Assembly (NCBI GenBank): GCA_903905685.1
Contig: CAIVHI010000175.1
Coordinates: 1-13,583, forward strand
Direction of reading: 5' to 3'
Length of the DNA: 13,583 bases
From: an uncultured Bacteroidota bacterium
GTDB taxonomy: Bacteria; Bacteroidota; Bacteroidia; Chitinophagales; Chitinophagaceae
In this document: positions 8,715 to 13,583 of the stretch, piece by piece
How the letters are laid out: every line of letters begins with the position of its first letter
How positions within the stretch are numbered: the first letter of the stretch is position 1
Made by a program: the position numbers and the translations under genes
Notes under the pieces: model-generated
What the model saw: only the letters and a program-made list of their open reading frames with translations
Told to the model about the DNA's origin: nothing
Databases searched by the model: none

Positions 8715-8722
8715 CAAACCTA
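8715..8722 (-). promoter_or_regulatory. Candidate -7 box for the acidic protein gene
   Basis: The minus strand reads TAGGTTTG, an exact TAnnTTTG match, about 95 bases upstream of the chosen ATG. A TTG lies 17 bases further upstream. A short inverted repeat, TGTTG-4-CAACA (8728-8741), sits between the two and could be an operator, though arms of this length are common by chance. Confidence 0.4.
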
Positions 8723-8798
8723 CAATTTGTTGCGGACAACAGGAAATAGCAGAATGTTAAATGTATGGATTGTAATTGGATGCGCAACACTTTCAGGT

Positions 8799-9152
8799 TC
8801 AACCTTTGTTTTCATCTTCAAGGTGTAAGGAGTGAAACATGCGGTGGATTGCGGGAGCCAACAGAATACCGATATTGGTGATGAACGCCACGCCACTGAA
8901 AAGTGCATAAACCGATGCAAAGACCTTGCCCGAATCGTTCTTGATATCGCCCACCGGCCCCATCCCGCTAAGAATCATGGAGGCATTCAGCAAGGAATCT
9001 ATCCATGCAAAACCGGCGATGTAATGATACCCCACCACCCCCATACCCAAGCACACGCCAAGTATGAGGGTAGCCAAGCTGAGGTTTTTGAAAACCCGTC
9101 CTAAAAAAATCCTCCTCGGTGCGAGTGGTCGGTGTTTACTTTCGTAAATCAA
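8799..9152 (-). CDS. Small two-TM channel-like membrane protein
   Basis: The 117-residue product has a basic N-terminus (KHRPLAPRR), a first membrane segment (about 24-44), a short amphipathic segment (WIDSLLNASMI, 50-60), a loop SGMGPVGD (62-69), a second membrane segment (about 76-103) and a short hydrophilic tail. This order (TM, pore helix, filter loop, TM) and the ending GDI followed by GKVFASVYALFSG closely resemble the pore module of two-TM potassium channels. The canonical filter TVGYG is, however, replaced by MGPVG. It may be a divergent channel or a channel-derived protein that does not conduct potassium; this is inference. The start is a TTG placed only 4 bases after the paaD TGA. 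No ATG precedes the first membrane segment in this frame, and the first internal ATG would cut TM1. It therefore appears to be the last gene of the paa run. Confidence 0.7.
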   Translation of the reverse strand: MIYESKHRPLAPRRIFLGRVFKNLSLATLILGVCLGMGVVGYHYIAGFAWIDSLLNASMILSGMGPVGDIKNDSGKVFASVYALFSGVAFITNIGILLAPAIHRMFHSLHLEDENKG

Positions 9153-9156
9153 GGTA

Positions 9157-9648
9157 TCAGTGACATTTGAAGTGCTCGAAGGGCTCCTTGCAACTTCTAC
9201 ACTTGTAAAGCGATTTGCAGGATGTGGGTCCGAAACCGCTTACGAGCTCGGTGTCTTGGGAGCCGCAACGGGGGCAATCTACGGCATCTTCTTCAAATAA
9301 TCCCAAGCCGACTTTCGATTTCCGTATAGGTGGGGCGATTCCGTAGGCCTTCAGTTTTTCCTTGCCCGATTCGGTCATGAGGTCGGTAGTCCATGGTGGG
9401 TCCAAACGCTCGGTTATGTCCACCCTCTTGAAATTCATGCCCGCGAGCACCATACGGATACCCGTAGCAATAACATTCATGGCAGGGCAGCCCGAATAGG
9501 TTGGGGTAATGATGACGTTGATACAGTCTTTGCCGTCCTCCAACCACAACTCCACATCCCTAATAATGCCGAGGTCTCCAATGGAAAGTACGGGAATCTC
9601 GGGGTCGGTCACCTGTTCCAGTGCCGCTATTACGCCTTCTTTGGTCAT
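9157..9648 (-). CDS. paaD: Phenylacetyl-CoA epoxidase accessory subunit PaaD
   Basis: PaaD is a MIP18/DUF59-type protein needed for activity of the phenylacetyl-CoA epoxidase, presumably in metal or Fe-S centre assembly for the complex. The 163-residue product has the DUF59 signature near its start (VTDPEIPVLSIGDLGI), the conserved TPTYSGCPAM segment with Cys54, and a C-terminal zinc-ribbon-like cluster: CPRC (125, 128), SCKSLYKCRSC (144, 150, 153) and the final FKCH (Cys162). That Cys-rich tail separates PaaD from the shorter housekeeping MIP18/SufT proteins. A TTG at 9684 would add 12 residues; the ATG at 9648 gives the normal family length. It is separated from paaC by the glycosyltransferase gene, and is followed after 4 bases by the channel-like gene. 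Confidence 0.93.
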   Translation of the reverse strand: MTKEGVIAALEQVTDPEIPVLSIGDLGIIRDVELWLEDGKDCINVIITPTYSGCPAMNVIATGIRMVLAGMNFKRVDITERLDPPWTTDLMTESGKEKLKAYGIAPPIRKSKVGLGLFEEDAVDCPRCGSQDTELVSGFGPTSCKSLYKCRSCKEPFEHFKCH

Positions 9649-9681
9649 AACGAAAGGATTTTTGAATTTTTCAGGAATATG

Positions 9682-9699
9682 CAATGCCCATTTGCATTG
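9682..9699. repeat. Short inverted repeat between GT2 and paaD
   Basis: CAATGC and GCATTG (6-base perfect arms) are separated by 6 bases. It lies in the 80-base gap between the glycosyltransferase stop and the paaD ATG. It could form a small hairpin in the operon mRNA, but the arms are short and there is no T-run, so it is not a terminator. Its role is unknown. Confidence 0.3.
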
Positions 9700-9728
9700 G
9701 CCCGCAAATCGATTTGGAAAGCCAACGA

Positions 9729-10433
9729 CTACCCGCGCTTCAGCAACAGTTTCAGGAAATTGAACATCTCCACAATCAGGATGCGGTAGTGCATTTTGCT
9801 GAACTGTATGTTGTCGTTCAATGCAATAGGCACTGCCTCAACCCTAAACTGCCGGGCTTTGTAGCAACTCTTGATGAACTCCAAATCGAACAAGTAGCGG
9901 TTGATCGTCGTTTTGAGGAATACGGGAGCTACCTTACGGCGGAAGCCTTTCAGCCCACACTGCGTGTCGGTGATGGGCATGGCGAGGAATGCCCCAATCA
10001 TGAACCTCAAAAAGCGCGAAATTTTTTTCCTTATTGGCGGCACGTGGGCATAATATGCCTCGTTTTTCACGCCCACCGCAACATCGCATTCATCGCTCTG
10101 TAATTTTCGAAATACCGTCAACGTACTTTCGAGGGTATAGGGAAAATCGATATCGGTATACAATATGACATCACCCGTTGCGGCCGACACCCCTTGGCGG
10201 ATGGCGTAGCCTTTACCCCGGTTTTTTTCGTAACTAATGATGCTGACGTGTGAAATGTGCGTCCTCAAGTATTCTACCGATGCCTCACTTACCGTTTGAG
10301 CGGAGCCATCGACGACAACGATAAGTTCGGGAAAAACACCGGCTTTATCGGCAAAAGCCGAATAAGCAACTACCACCCTATGTTCCCAGTCTTTTGCCGG
10401 ATTATAACATGGTAGTACTATTGTGGCTGTCAT
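9729..10433 (-). CDS. Family 2 glycosyltransferase (polyprenyl-phosphate sugar transferase-like)
   Basis: The 234-residue product is a GT-A fold glycosyltransferase. It shows the nucleotide-binding start IVLPCYN (5-11), the strand LIVVVDGS (37-44), EKNRGKGYAIRQG (69-81), the metal-binding DxD in YTDIDFPY (D94, D96), and DTQCGLKGFRR (156-166). This set is typical of the Dpm1/Alg5-like group, which transfers glucose, mannose or similar sugars from a nucleotide to polyprenyl phosphate. There are no C-terminal membrane helices; only a moderately hydrophobic stretch (RFLRFMIGAFLAMP, about 140-153) could touch the membrane. The sugar and acceptor are not readable. The gene lies inside the paa cluster, 43 bases after paaC and 80 before paaD, on the same strand. 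It has a candidate promoter box of its own 18 bases upstream, so it may be expressed both with and without the paa genes. Confidence 0.88.
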   Translation of the reverse strand: MTATIVLPCYNPAKDWEHRVVVAYSAFADKAGVFPELIVVVDGSAQTVSEASVEYLRTHISHVSIISYEKNRGKGYAIRQGVSAATGDVILYTDIDFPYTLESTLTVFRKLQSDECDVAVGVKNEAYYAHVPPIRKKISRFLRFMIGAFLAMPITDTQCGLKGFRRKVAPVFLKTTINRYLFDLEFIKSCYKARQFRVEAVPIALNDNIQFSKMHYRILIVEMFNFLKLLLKRG

Positions 10434-10450
10434 TCGTGGTAATCAGAGTG

Positions 10451-10458
10451 CAAACATA
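10451..10458 (-). promoter_or_regulatory. Candidate internal -7 box for the glycosyltransferase
   Basis: The minus strand reads TATGTTTG followed by C, an exact TAnnTTTG match, in the 43-base gap between paaC and the glycosyltransferase. No TTTG -33 element is seen at the right distance. Transcription would start about 10 bases before the ATG. Confidence 0.35.
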
Positions 10459-10476
10459 CATCAAAACAGCGCACTT

Positions 10477-11289
10477 CTACCACTCCATATTGGGGTAAGC
10501 ACGCTGCATGAATTGCATCTCGGCCAATACGAAACCCAAGTTTTCGGAGTGGGTTCCGGTCTTTCCACCGCTTTGCATCCAAACACCTGTAGGCACTTCG
10601 AGCGTTGCCTCGTCAAAAATTTCAGCAACTTTTTGTTCCCACAATGGCTTTAGGGCCGCAAAATCCACACCCAATCCTTCCACAAATGTGTCTACTTCGG
10701 TGGCCGTAAACAATTCTCCGGTAAAAGGCCAAAGGTTTGCAATAGCTTCCACTATACGGGTCTTGCTTTCCTCGGTGCCATCACCCAGCCTGATTACCCA
10801 CTCACTGCTCCAACGCAGGTGGTATGTGGCTTCCTTGAGGGATTTTGATGCAATGCCGGCCAAACGCTCGTCAACGCTGTTGCACATTGCGGTGAGGTAA
10901 TAATAATTGAATGCATCAAACAGGAATGCGCGTGCTACGGTATATGCCCAATCGGTATTGGGTTGCTCCACCAGCAATACGTTCCTAAAATCCCATGCAT
11001 CGCGCAAGAACGCCAAATCGTCCTCATCGGCCTGATGCCCTTCCTTCACATTGCGTTGGAAAGCAACGGAAGCGAAACATTCACTCCGGTCTACGGCATC
11101 CATGCCATTGAAAATTTCAGCGGCATAGGTGTACAGGTTGCGCGCACAACCCAAGTGGTCTAGCGCAATATTGGTGAGGGCGATGTCCTGCTCCAGCACG
11201 GGGCCGTGCCCACACCATTCGGACAACCGCTGGCCGAGAATCAAGGTATTGTCGGCCCATTCCAGTATATAAAAAAGTTTATTTTTCAT
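10477..11289 (-). CDS. paaC: Phenylacetyl-CoA epoxidase structural subunit PaaC
   Basis: PaaC is the non-catalytic ferritin-like partner of PaaA in the 1,2-phenylacetyl-CoA epoxidase. It supports the fold and substrate binding of the oxygenase core. The 270-residue product, close to the usual family length, begins with the family hallmark: ADNTLILGQRLSEWCGHGP followed by LEQDIALTNIALDHLGCAR. Further family-like segments are EDDLAFLRD, LFDAFNYYYLTAM, KEATYHLRWSSEWVIRLGDG and PLWEQKVAEIFDEATL. The start is an ATG 21 bases after the paaB stop, with no Shine-Dalgarno site, as is common in this phylum. The gene is intact. Confidence 0.95.
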   Translation of the reverse strand: MKNKLFYILEWADNTLILGQRLSEWCGHGPVLEQDIALTNIALDHLGCARNLYTYAAEIFNGMDAVDRSECFASVAFQRNVKEGHQADEDDLAFLRDAWDFRNVLLVEQPNTDWAYTVARAFLFDAFNYYYLTAMCNSVDERLAGIASKSLKEATYHLRWSSEWVIRLGDGTEESKTRIVEAIANLWPFTGELFTATEVDTFVEGLGVDFAALKPLWEQKVAEIFDEATLEVPTGVWMQSGGKTGTHSENLGFVLAEMQFMQRAYPNMEW

Positions 11290-11310
11290 TGTTGCGTGGT
11301 ATTGGGGTTA

Positions 11311-11610
11311 CTACATGTATTTCACCTCGTCGGGCAGATTGTAGAATGTGGGGTGCCTATATATCTTGTCGTTTGCCGGGTCGTACAGCGACTCCGCCTC
11401 CTTAGGGTCGGAAGCAAAAATATTTTTGCTCTCCACGACCCAAATGGAGATACCCTCCATTCTGCGGGTGTAAACATCGCGGGCATTTTCAATAGCCATT
11501 TGGGCATCGGCGGCATGCAGGGAGCCTGCATGCTTGTGGTCAAGCCCTGCCTTGCTGCGGATGAAAACCTCCCACAGCGGCCACTCCAATTTATTGGTTT
11601 CGTTTGCCAT
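11311..11610 (-). CDS. paaB: Phenylacetyl-CoA epoxidase subunit PaaB
   Basis: PaaB is the small subunit that bridges PaaA-PaaC heterodimers in the epoxidase complex and is needed for activity. The 99-residue product matches the family over its whole length: PLWEVFIRSKAGLDHKHAG, LHAADAQMAIENARDVYTRR, EGISIWVVES and a C-terminal YRHPTFYNLPDEVKYM. The ATG follows a 74-base gap after the paaA stop, and the paaC ATG follows after 21 bases. I see no separate promoter. Confidence 0.95.
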   Translation of the reverse strand: MANETNKLEWPLWEVFIRSKAGLDHKHAGSLHAADAQMAIENARDVYTRRMEGISIWVVESKNIFASDPKEAESLYDPANDKIYRHPTFYNLPDEVKYM

Positions 11611-11684
11611 AATACTCGTAGTTATATATAAGAACCGTTTCCGGCTTTAGATGATGAAGTAATTTGCTCTGGTCAGTGGGCCGC

Positions 11685-12632
11685 TCATGCAGCTACCAAC
11701 GCTTCTTTACGGGCTTTGCGCTTTTCGGCATGGGCCATGGCCGCTTCGCGCACCCATTCGCCCTTTTGCCAAGCAGCCTTGCGGGCTTCCAAACGTTGCT
11801 TATTGCATGGACCGTTGCCTTTCACCACATTCCAAAACTCGGCCCAATTGATGGCGCCAAAGTCGTAATGGCCGGTTTCGGCGTTCCACATGAGGTCTTT
11901 ATCGGGCACTGTGAGACCCAAAACCTTGGTTTGCTCCACGGTTACATCCACAAATTTCCTGCGGAGGTCATCGTTGGAGATACGCTTGATGCGCCATTTC
12001 ATGCTCTGTTCCGTATTGGTGCTATCGGAATCGTGGGGTCCAAACATCATCAAAGCAGGCCACCACCAGCGGTTGAGCGCGTCTTGGGCCATCTTCTTCT
12101 GTACTTCGGTACCCTTGGCCAGCACGTGCATGATTTCGAAACCTTGGCGTTGATGGAAGCTCTCTTCTTTGCAGATGCGCACCATGGCACGTGCATAAGG
12201 GCCGTATGAGGCGCGGCACAGCGGCACTTGGTTCATGATGGCGGCACCATCAACCAACCAACCTATAGCGCCCATGTCGGCCCAAGTGAGGGATGGGTAA
12301 TTGAATATGGACGAATACTTGGCCTTGCCGGAATGGAGTTGGTCCAAAAGTTCGTCGCGTGTTACACCCAGTGTTTCGGCTGCACTGTACAAGTACAAGC
12401 CATGCCCACCTTCATCTTGAATTTTGGCGAGCAGCACGGCTTTGCGCCTCAGGCTGGGGGCACGAGTCACCCAATTGCCTTCAGGCAGCATCCCTACAAT
12501 CTCACTGTGTGCATGTTGCGATATCTGCCTGATGAGCGTTTTCCTATAGTCATCGGGCATGGTGTCCCTCGGCTCGATGGTAATGTCATTTGCTATCTTC
12601 TGTTCGAAGTCTCCATGAATTGCGTCTACCAT
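11685..12632 (-). CDS. paaA: Phenylacetyl-CoA epoxidase catalytic subunit PaaA
   Basis: PaaA is the di-iron oxygenase subunit that converts phenylacetyl-CoA to ring-1,2-epoxyphenylacetyl-CoA, the step that opens aerobic phenylacetate breakdown. The 315-residue product carries the expected metal-ligand positions on four helices: E44 in AHSEIVGMLPEGNW, E74 and H77 in QDEGGHGLYLYSA, D128 in WLVDGAAI, and E157 and H160 in CKEESFHQRQGFEIM. The end is basic and Ala-rich (MAHAEKRKARKEALVAA). The ATG start is about 25 bases downstream of a good -7 box. This is the first gene of a same-strand run paaA-paaB-paaC-GT2-paaD-channel-like. The electron-transfer partner PaaE is not in this window. No regulator gene (PaaX or PaaR type) adjoins it. 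Confidence 0.97.
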   Translation of the reverse strand: MVDAIHGDFEQKIANDITIEPRDTMPDDYRKTLIRQISQHAHSEIVGMLPEGNWVTRAPSLRRKAVLLAKIQDEGGHGLYLYSAAETLGVTRDELLDQLHSGKAKYSSIFNYPSLTWADMGAIGWLVDGAAIMNQVPLCRASYGPYARAMVRICKEESFHQRQGFEIMHVLAKGTEVQKKMAQDALNRWWWPALMMFGPHDSDSTNTEQSMKWRIKRISNDDLRRKFVDVTVEQTKVLGLTVPDKDLMWNAETGHYDFGAINWAEFWNVVKGNGPCNKQRLEARKAAWQKGEWVREAAMAHAEKRKARKEALVAA

Positions 12633-12655
12633 GTAAGATTAATTTTGTATAGGAG

Positions 12656-12663
12656 CAAAGGTA
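12656..12663 (-). promoter_or_regulatory. Candidate -7 box of the paa operon
   Basis: The minus strand reads TACCTTTG followed by C, an exact TAnnTTTG match, 23 bases upstream of the paaA ATG. A -33 TTTG at perfect spacing is not present; a TTTC lies about 22 bases upstream. Transcription would start near 12649, giving an A/T-rich leader of about 17 bases. Confidence 0.5.
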
Positions 12664-12971
12664 GGAACTATTGCACTGAAGAACGAAATAGTGCCATAGA
12701 TACCATGATGATTCCGGTCATAAATTGCATACAGCCGGCGTGATTGCCATCAGCAACACACAATCGGTTGGGTTTGGATGCCATTTGCCCTAAAAATTGT
12801 TGGCTGTTGTAACCTGGAACGCCTGTGGCGCCAAACAGTTTAATCACTGCCCCAGCCCATGCATGCCATTTGCCCAACCACCCTTTCGCCCACCGGTTTC
12901 TGTGGCGGATAGTTTAATGGGGGACACCTGAAAATCCTACTTTTAGATTTCTTTAACATTCAACAAAAAAA
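12664..12971. other. Gene-poor interval between paaA and the lysine-rich protein gene
   Basis: I find no convincing gene in these 308 bases. A 69-codon minus-strand reading frame (12668-12877) overlaps the paa promoter and its product has no recognisable pattern. An inverted repeat, AAATC-9-GATTT (12932-12950), lies about 25 bases upstream of the sigma-54-like promoter and could be an activator site, but its arms are only 5 bases long. Confidence 0.4.
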
Positions 12972-12972
12972 T

Positions 12973-12988
12973 TGGCACGAAATATGTA
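12973..12988 (+). promoter_or_regulatory. Sigma-54-like promoter
   Basis: TGGCACG (12973-12979) is followed after four bases by ATGTA (12984-12988). This compares with the sigma-54 consensus TGGCACG-N4-TTGCA. The -24 half is a perfect match. The -12 half has G at the right position but T in place of the usual C. The spacing of the GG pair to the -12 G is exactly as in known sites. Transcription would begin near 12999, leaving a 25-base A-rich leader before the ATG at 13024. Confidence 0.45.
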
Positions 12989-13023
12989 TTGGTAGGAGTA
13001 ACAACAAACAAAAAATTGTTTTT

Positions 13024-13314
13024 ATGAAAAAGACCATCATCGCAGCGTCCGTAATCGGAGCAATGTTCCTGGCAAATCTTGCCAATGCCCAACAAACTGC
13101 AACCTCAGGTGCAGCAAAAGAAAAAAAGACTGAAAAGGCCACCCCAAAGGAAATGAAGTCTGAAAAGCCCGCAGCCAAGAAAGCTGTCGACAAGACTGCA
13201 AAGTCTCAAGAAGCCAAGCCTGCATCTGAAATGAAGGGTGGTAAAGGCGAAGCAAAGGGTGGCAAGAAGACTATGAAAAAAGAAAAAGCTGCTCCCGCTC
13301 CCGAGAAAAAGTAA
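13024..13314 (+). CDS. Small exported lysine-rich disordered protein
   Basis: The 96-residue product has a clear signal peptide (MKKTIIAASVIGAMFLANLANA, cleaved before Q23). The mature part is 74 residues, with 22 lysines against about 10 acidic residues and many Ala, Pro, Gly and Thr. It has no aromatic residue, no Cys and no hydrophobic core, so it should be disordered and strongly basic. Local imperfect repeats of the type SEKPAAKKA, KSQEAKPASEMK and GGKGEAKGGKK are visible. I do not recognise a family; the composition recalls histone H1 tails, but the signal peptide points to the periplasm or cell surface. Binding to anionic envelope polymers is possible but is inference only. It forms a single-gene unit with a sigma-54-like promoter upstream and an intrinsic terminator 22 bases after the stop. 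Confidence 0.8.
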   Translation: MKKTIIAASVIGAMFLANLANAQQTATSGAAKEKKTEKATPKEMKSEKPAAKKAVDKTAKSQEAKPASEMKGGKGEAKGGKKTMKKEKAAPAPEKK

Positions 13315-13336
13315 TTCCGGAAAAGCGGTAACGCGG

Positions 13337-13379
13337 AAAGAGGCTGTCTCAAAGTTTGGAGACAGCCTCTTTCTTTTTT
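13337..13379 (+). terminator. Strong intrinsic terminator
   Basis: A perfect 14-base inverted repeat (13337-13350 with 13359-13372, AAAGAGGCTGTCTC and its complement) with an 8-base loop is followed by CTTTTTT. It lies 22 bases after the stop of the lysine-rich protein gene and should end that transcript. Confidence 0.92.
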
Positions 13380-13409
13380 GCATTTTAAAAGCCCCTGGAA
13401 ATTCCAAAC

Positions 13410-13431
13410 CGAATCGACTCCAATTGATTCG
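13410..13431. repeat. Inverted repeat upstream of the last gene
   Basis: CGAATCGA and TTGATTCG face each other across 6 bases; one of eight pairs is a mismatch in DNA (G-T in RNA). It lies between the terminator and the last partial gene, about 100 bases before its ATG, and could be a regulator site. Nothing else supports this. Confidence 0.3.
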
Positions 13432-13503
13432 CCAAAGCTGAATTGTCTTGGCCACAGATTAAATCCGCGCTAAAACGCTACACACTTGAATTCGATTTTG
13501 GCG

Positions 13504-13511
13504 CATCTTTG
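13504..13511 (+). promoter_or_regulatory. Weak candidate -7 box for the last partial gene
   Basis: CATCTTTG followed by C resembles TAnnTTTG with one mismatch and ends 23 bases before the ATG at 13535. A TTG is found 15 bases upstream, closer than the usual 19-20, so the match is tentative. Confidence 0.3.
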
Positions 13512-13534
13512 CGGGAGCCAAAAACGAAATCCCC

Positions 13535-13583
13535 ATGCGCTCCCGTAGTTTTACCATACTGTCTTTCGCAGCAGCACTTTTGA
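13535..13583 (+). CDS. Partial gene, N-terminal signal peptide of an exported protein
   Basis: An ATG opens a frame that runs to the window edge. Its 16 visible residues, MRSRSFTILSFAAALL, have two arginines and then a hydrophobic stretch, as in the start of a signal peptide. It is preceded by a -7-like box and lies downstream of the strong terminator, so it would begin a new transcript. The product cannot be named from this fragment. Confidence 0.5.
   Translation, partial: MRSRSFTILSFAAALL

Noticed and set aside
8621..8798. A possible terminator for the end of the paa run
   Set aside because: I looked for a GC-rich stem with a T-run on the minus strand and found none; only the short TGTTG/CAACA repeat is present.
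9157..9648. Reading the DUF59 protein as a general SufT/MIP18 Fe-S assembly factor
   Set aside because: The C-terminal Cys-rich tail (CPRC, SCKSLYKCRSC, FKCH) and the paa neighbours identify it as PaaD.
12668..12877. A 69-codon minus-strand reading frame upstream of paaA
   Set aside because: It overlaps the region just upstream of the paaA -7 box, shows no recognisable pattern and has no start signal. A small real gene cannot be fully excluded.

Overview
The window looks like chromosomal DNA of a free-living Bacteroidota, perhaps Chitinophagia or Sphingobacteriia; the exact taxon is an inference. The reasons are a type IX secretion sortase (PorU) with its own C-terminal sorting domain, several promoter-like boxes of the Bacteroidota form TAnnTTTG, A/T-rich leaders with few Shine-Dalgarno sites, and moderate GC content. 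All complete genes are intact, and I see no insertion sequence, phage gene, CRISPR array, tRNA or rRNA.

Layout. (1) 65-3811, minus strand: porU, the cysteine-protease-like sortase of the type IX secretion system. (2) 4028-6457, minus: a large secreted parallel beta-helix (pectate-lyase-like) protein. Its ATG overlaps the TGA of the upstream gene 6454-6798 (minus), a MazG-family nucleotide pyrophosphohydrolase, so the two are probably translationally coupled. (3) 6866-7831, plus: a MoxR-type AAA+ ATPase, divergent from mazG over a 67-base shared promoter region. (4) 7847-8620, minus: an acidic unknown protein, perhaps ending in an NTF2-like domain. (5) 8799-12632, minus: an operon-like run paaA-paaB-paaC-GT2-paaD-channel-like. 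It encodes the core of the phenylacetyl-CoA epoxidase, with a family 2 glycosyltransferase inserted between paaC and paaD and a small two-TM channel-like membrane protein 4 bases after paaD. (6) 12633-13023: a gene-poor stretch with the paaA promoter at one side and a sigma-54-like promoter at the other. (7) 13024-13314, plus: a small exported lysine-rich disordered protein with a strong intrinsic terminator. (8) 13535-end, plus: the first 16 codons of another exported protein, cut by the window edge.

How they work together. PaaA (catalytic di-iron subunit), PaaC (structural partner) and PaaB (bridging subunit) form the oxygenase that makes ring-1,2-epoxyphenylacetyl-CoA. PaaD is an Fe-S assembly-type accessory. 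The reductase PaaE, and the rest of the phenylacetate pathway, are not in this window. PorU belongs to the cell-surface attachment complex that processes secreted cargo; no other protein here shows a clear type IX sorting domain. The remaining genes appear to be separate units. The most unusual items are the two extra genes in the paa cluster (especially the channel-like protein with a non-canonical selectivity filter), the mazG/beta-helix coupling, and the sigma-54-like promoter in front of the lysine-rich exported protein.
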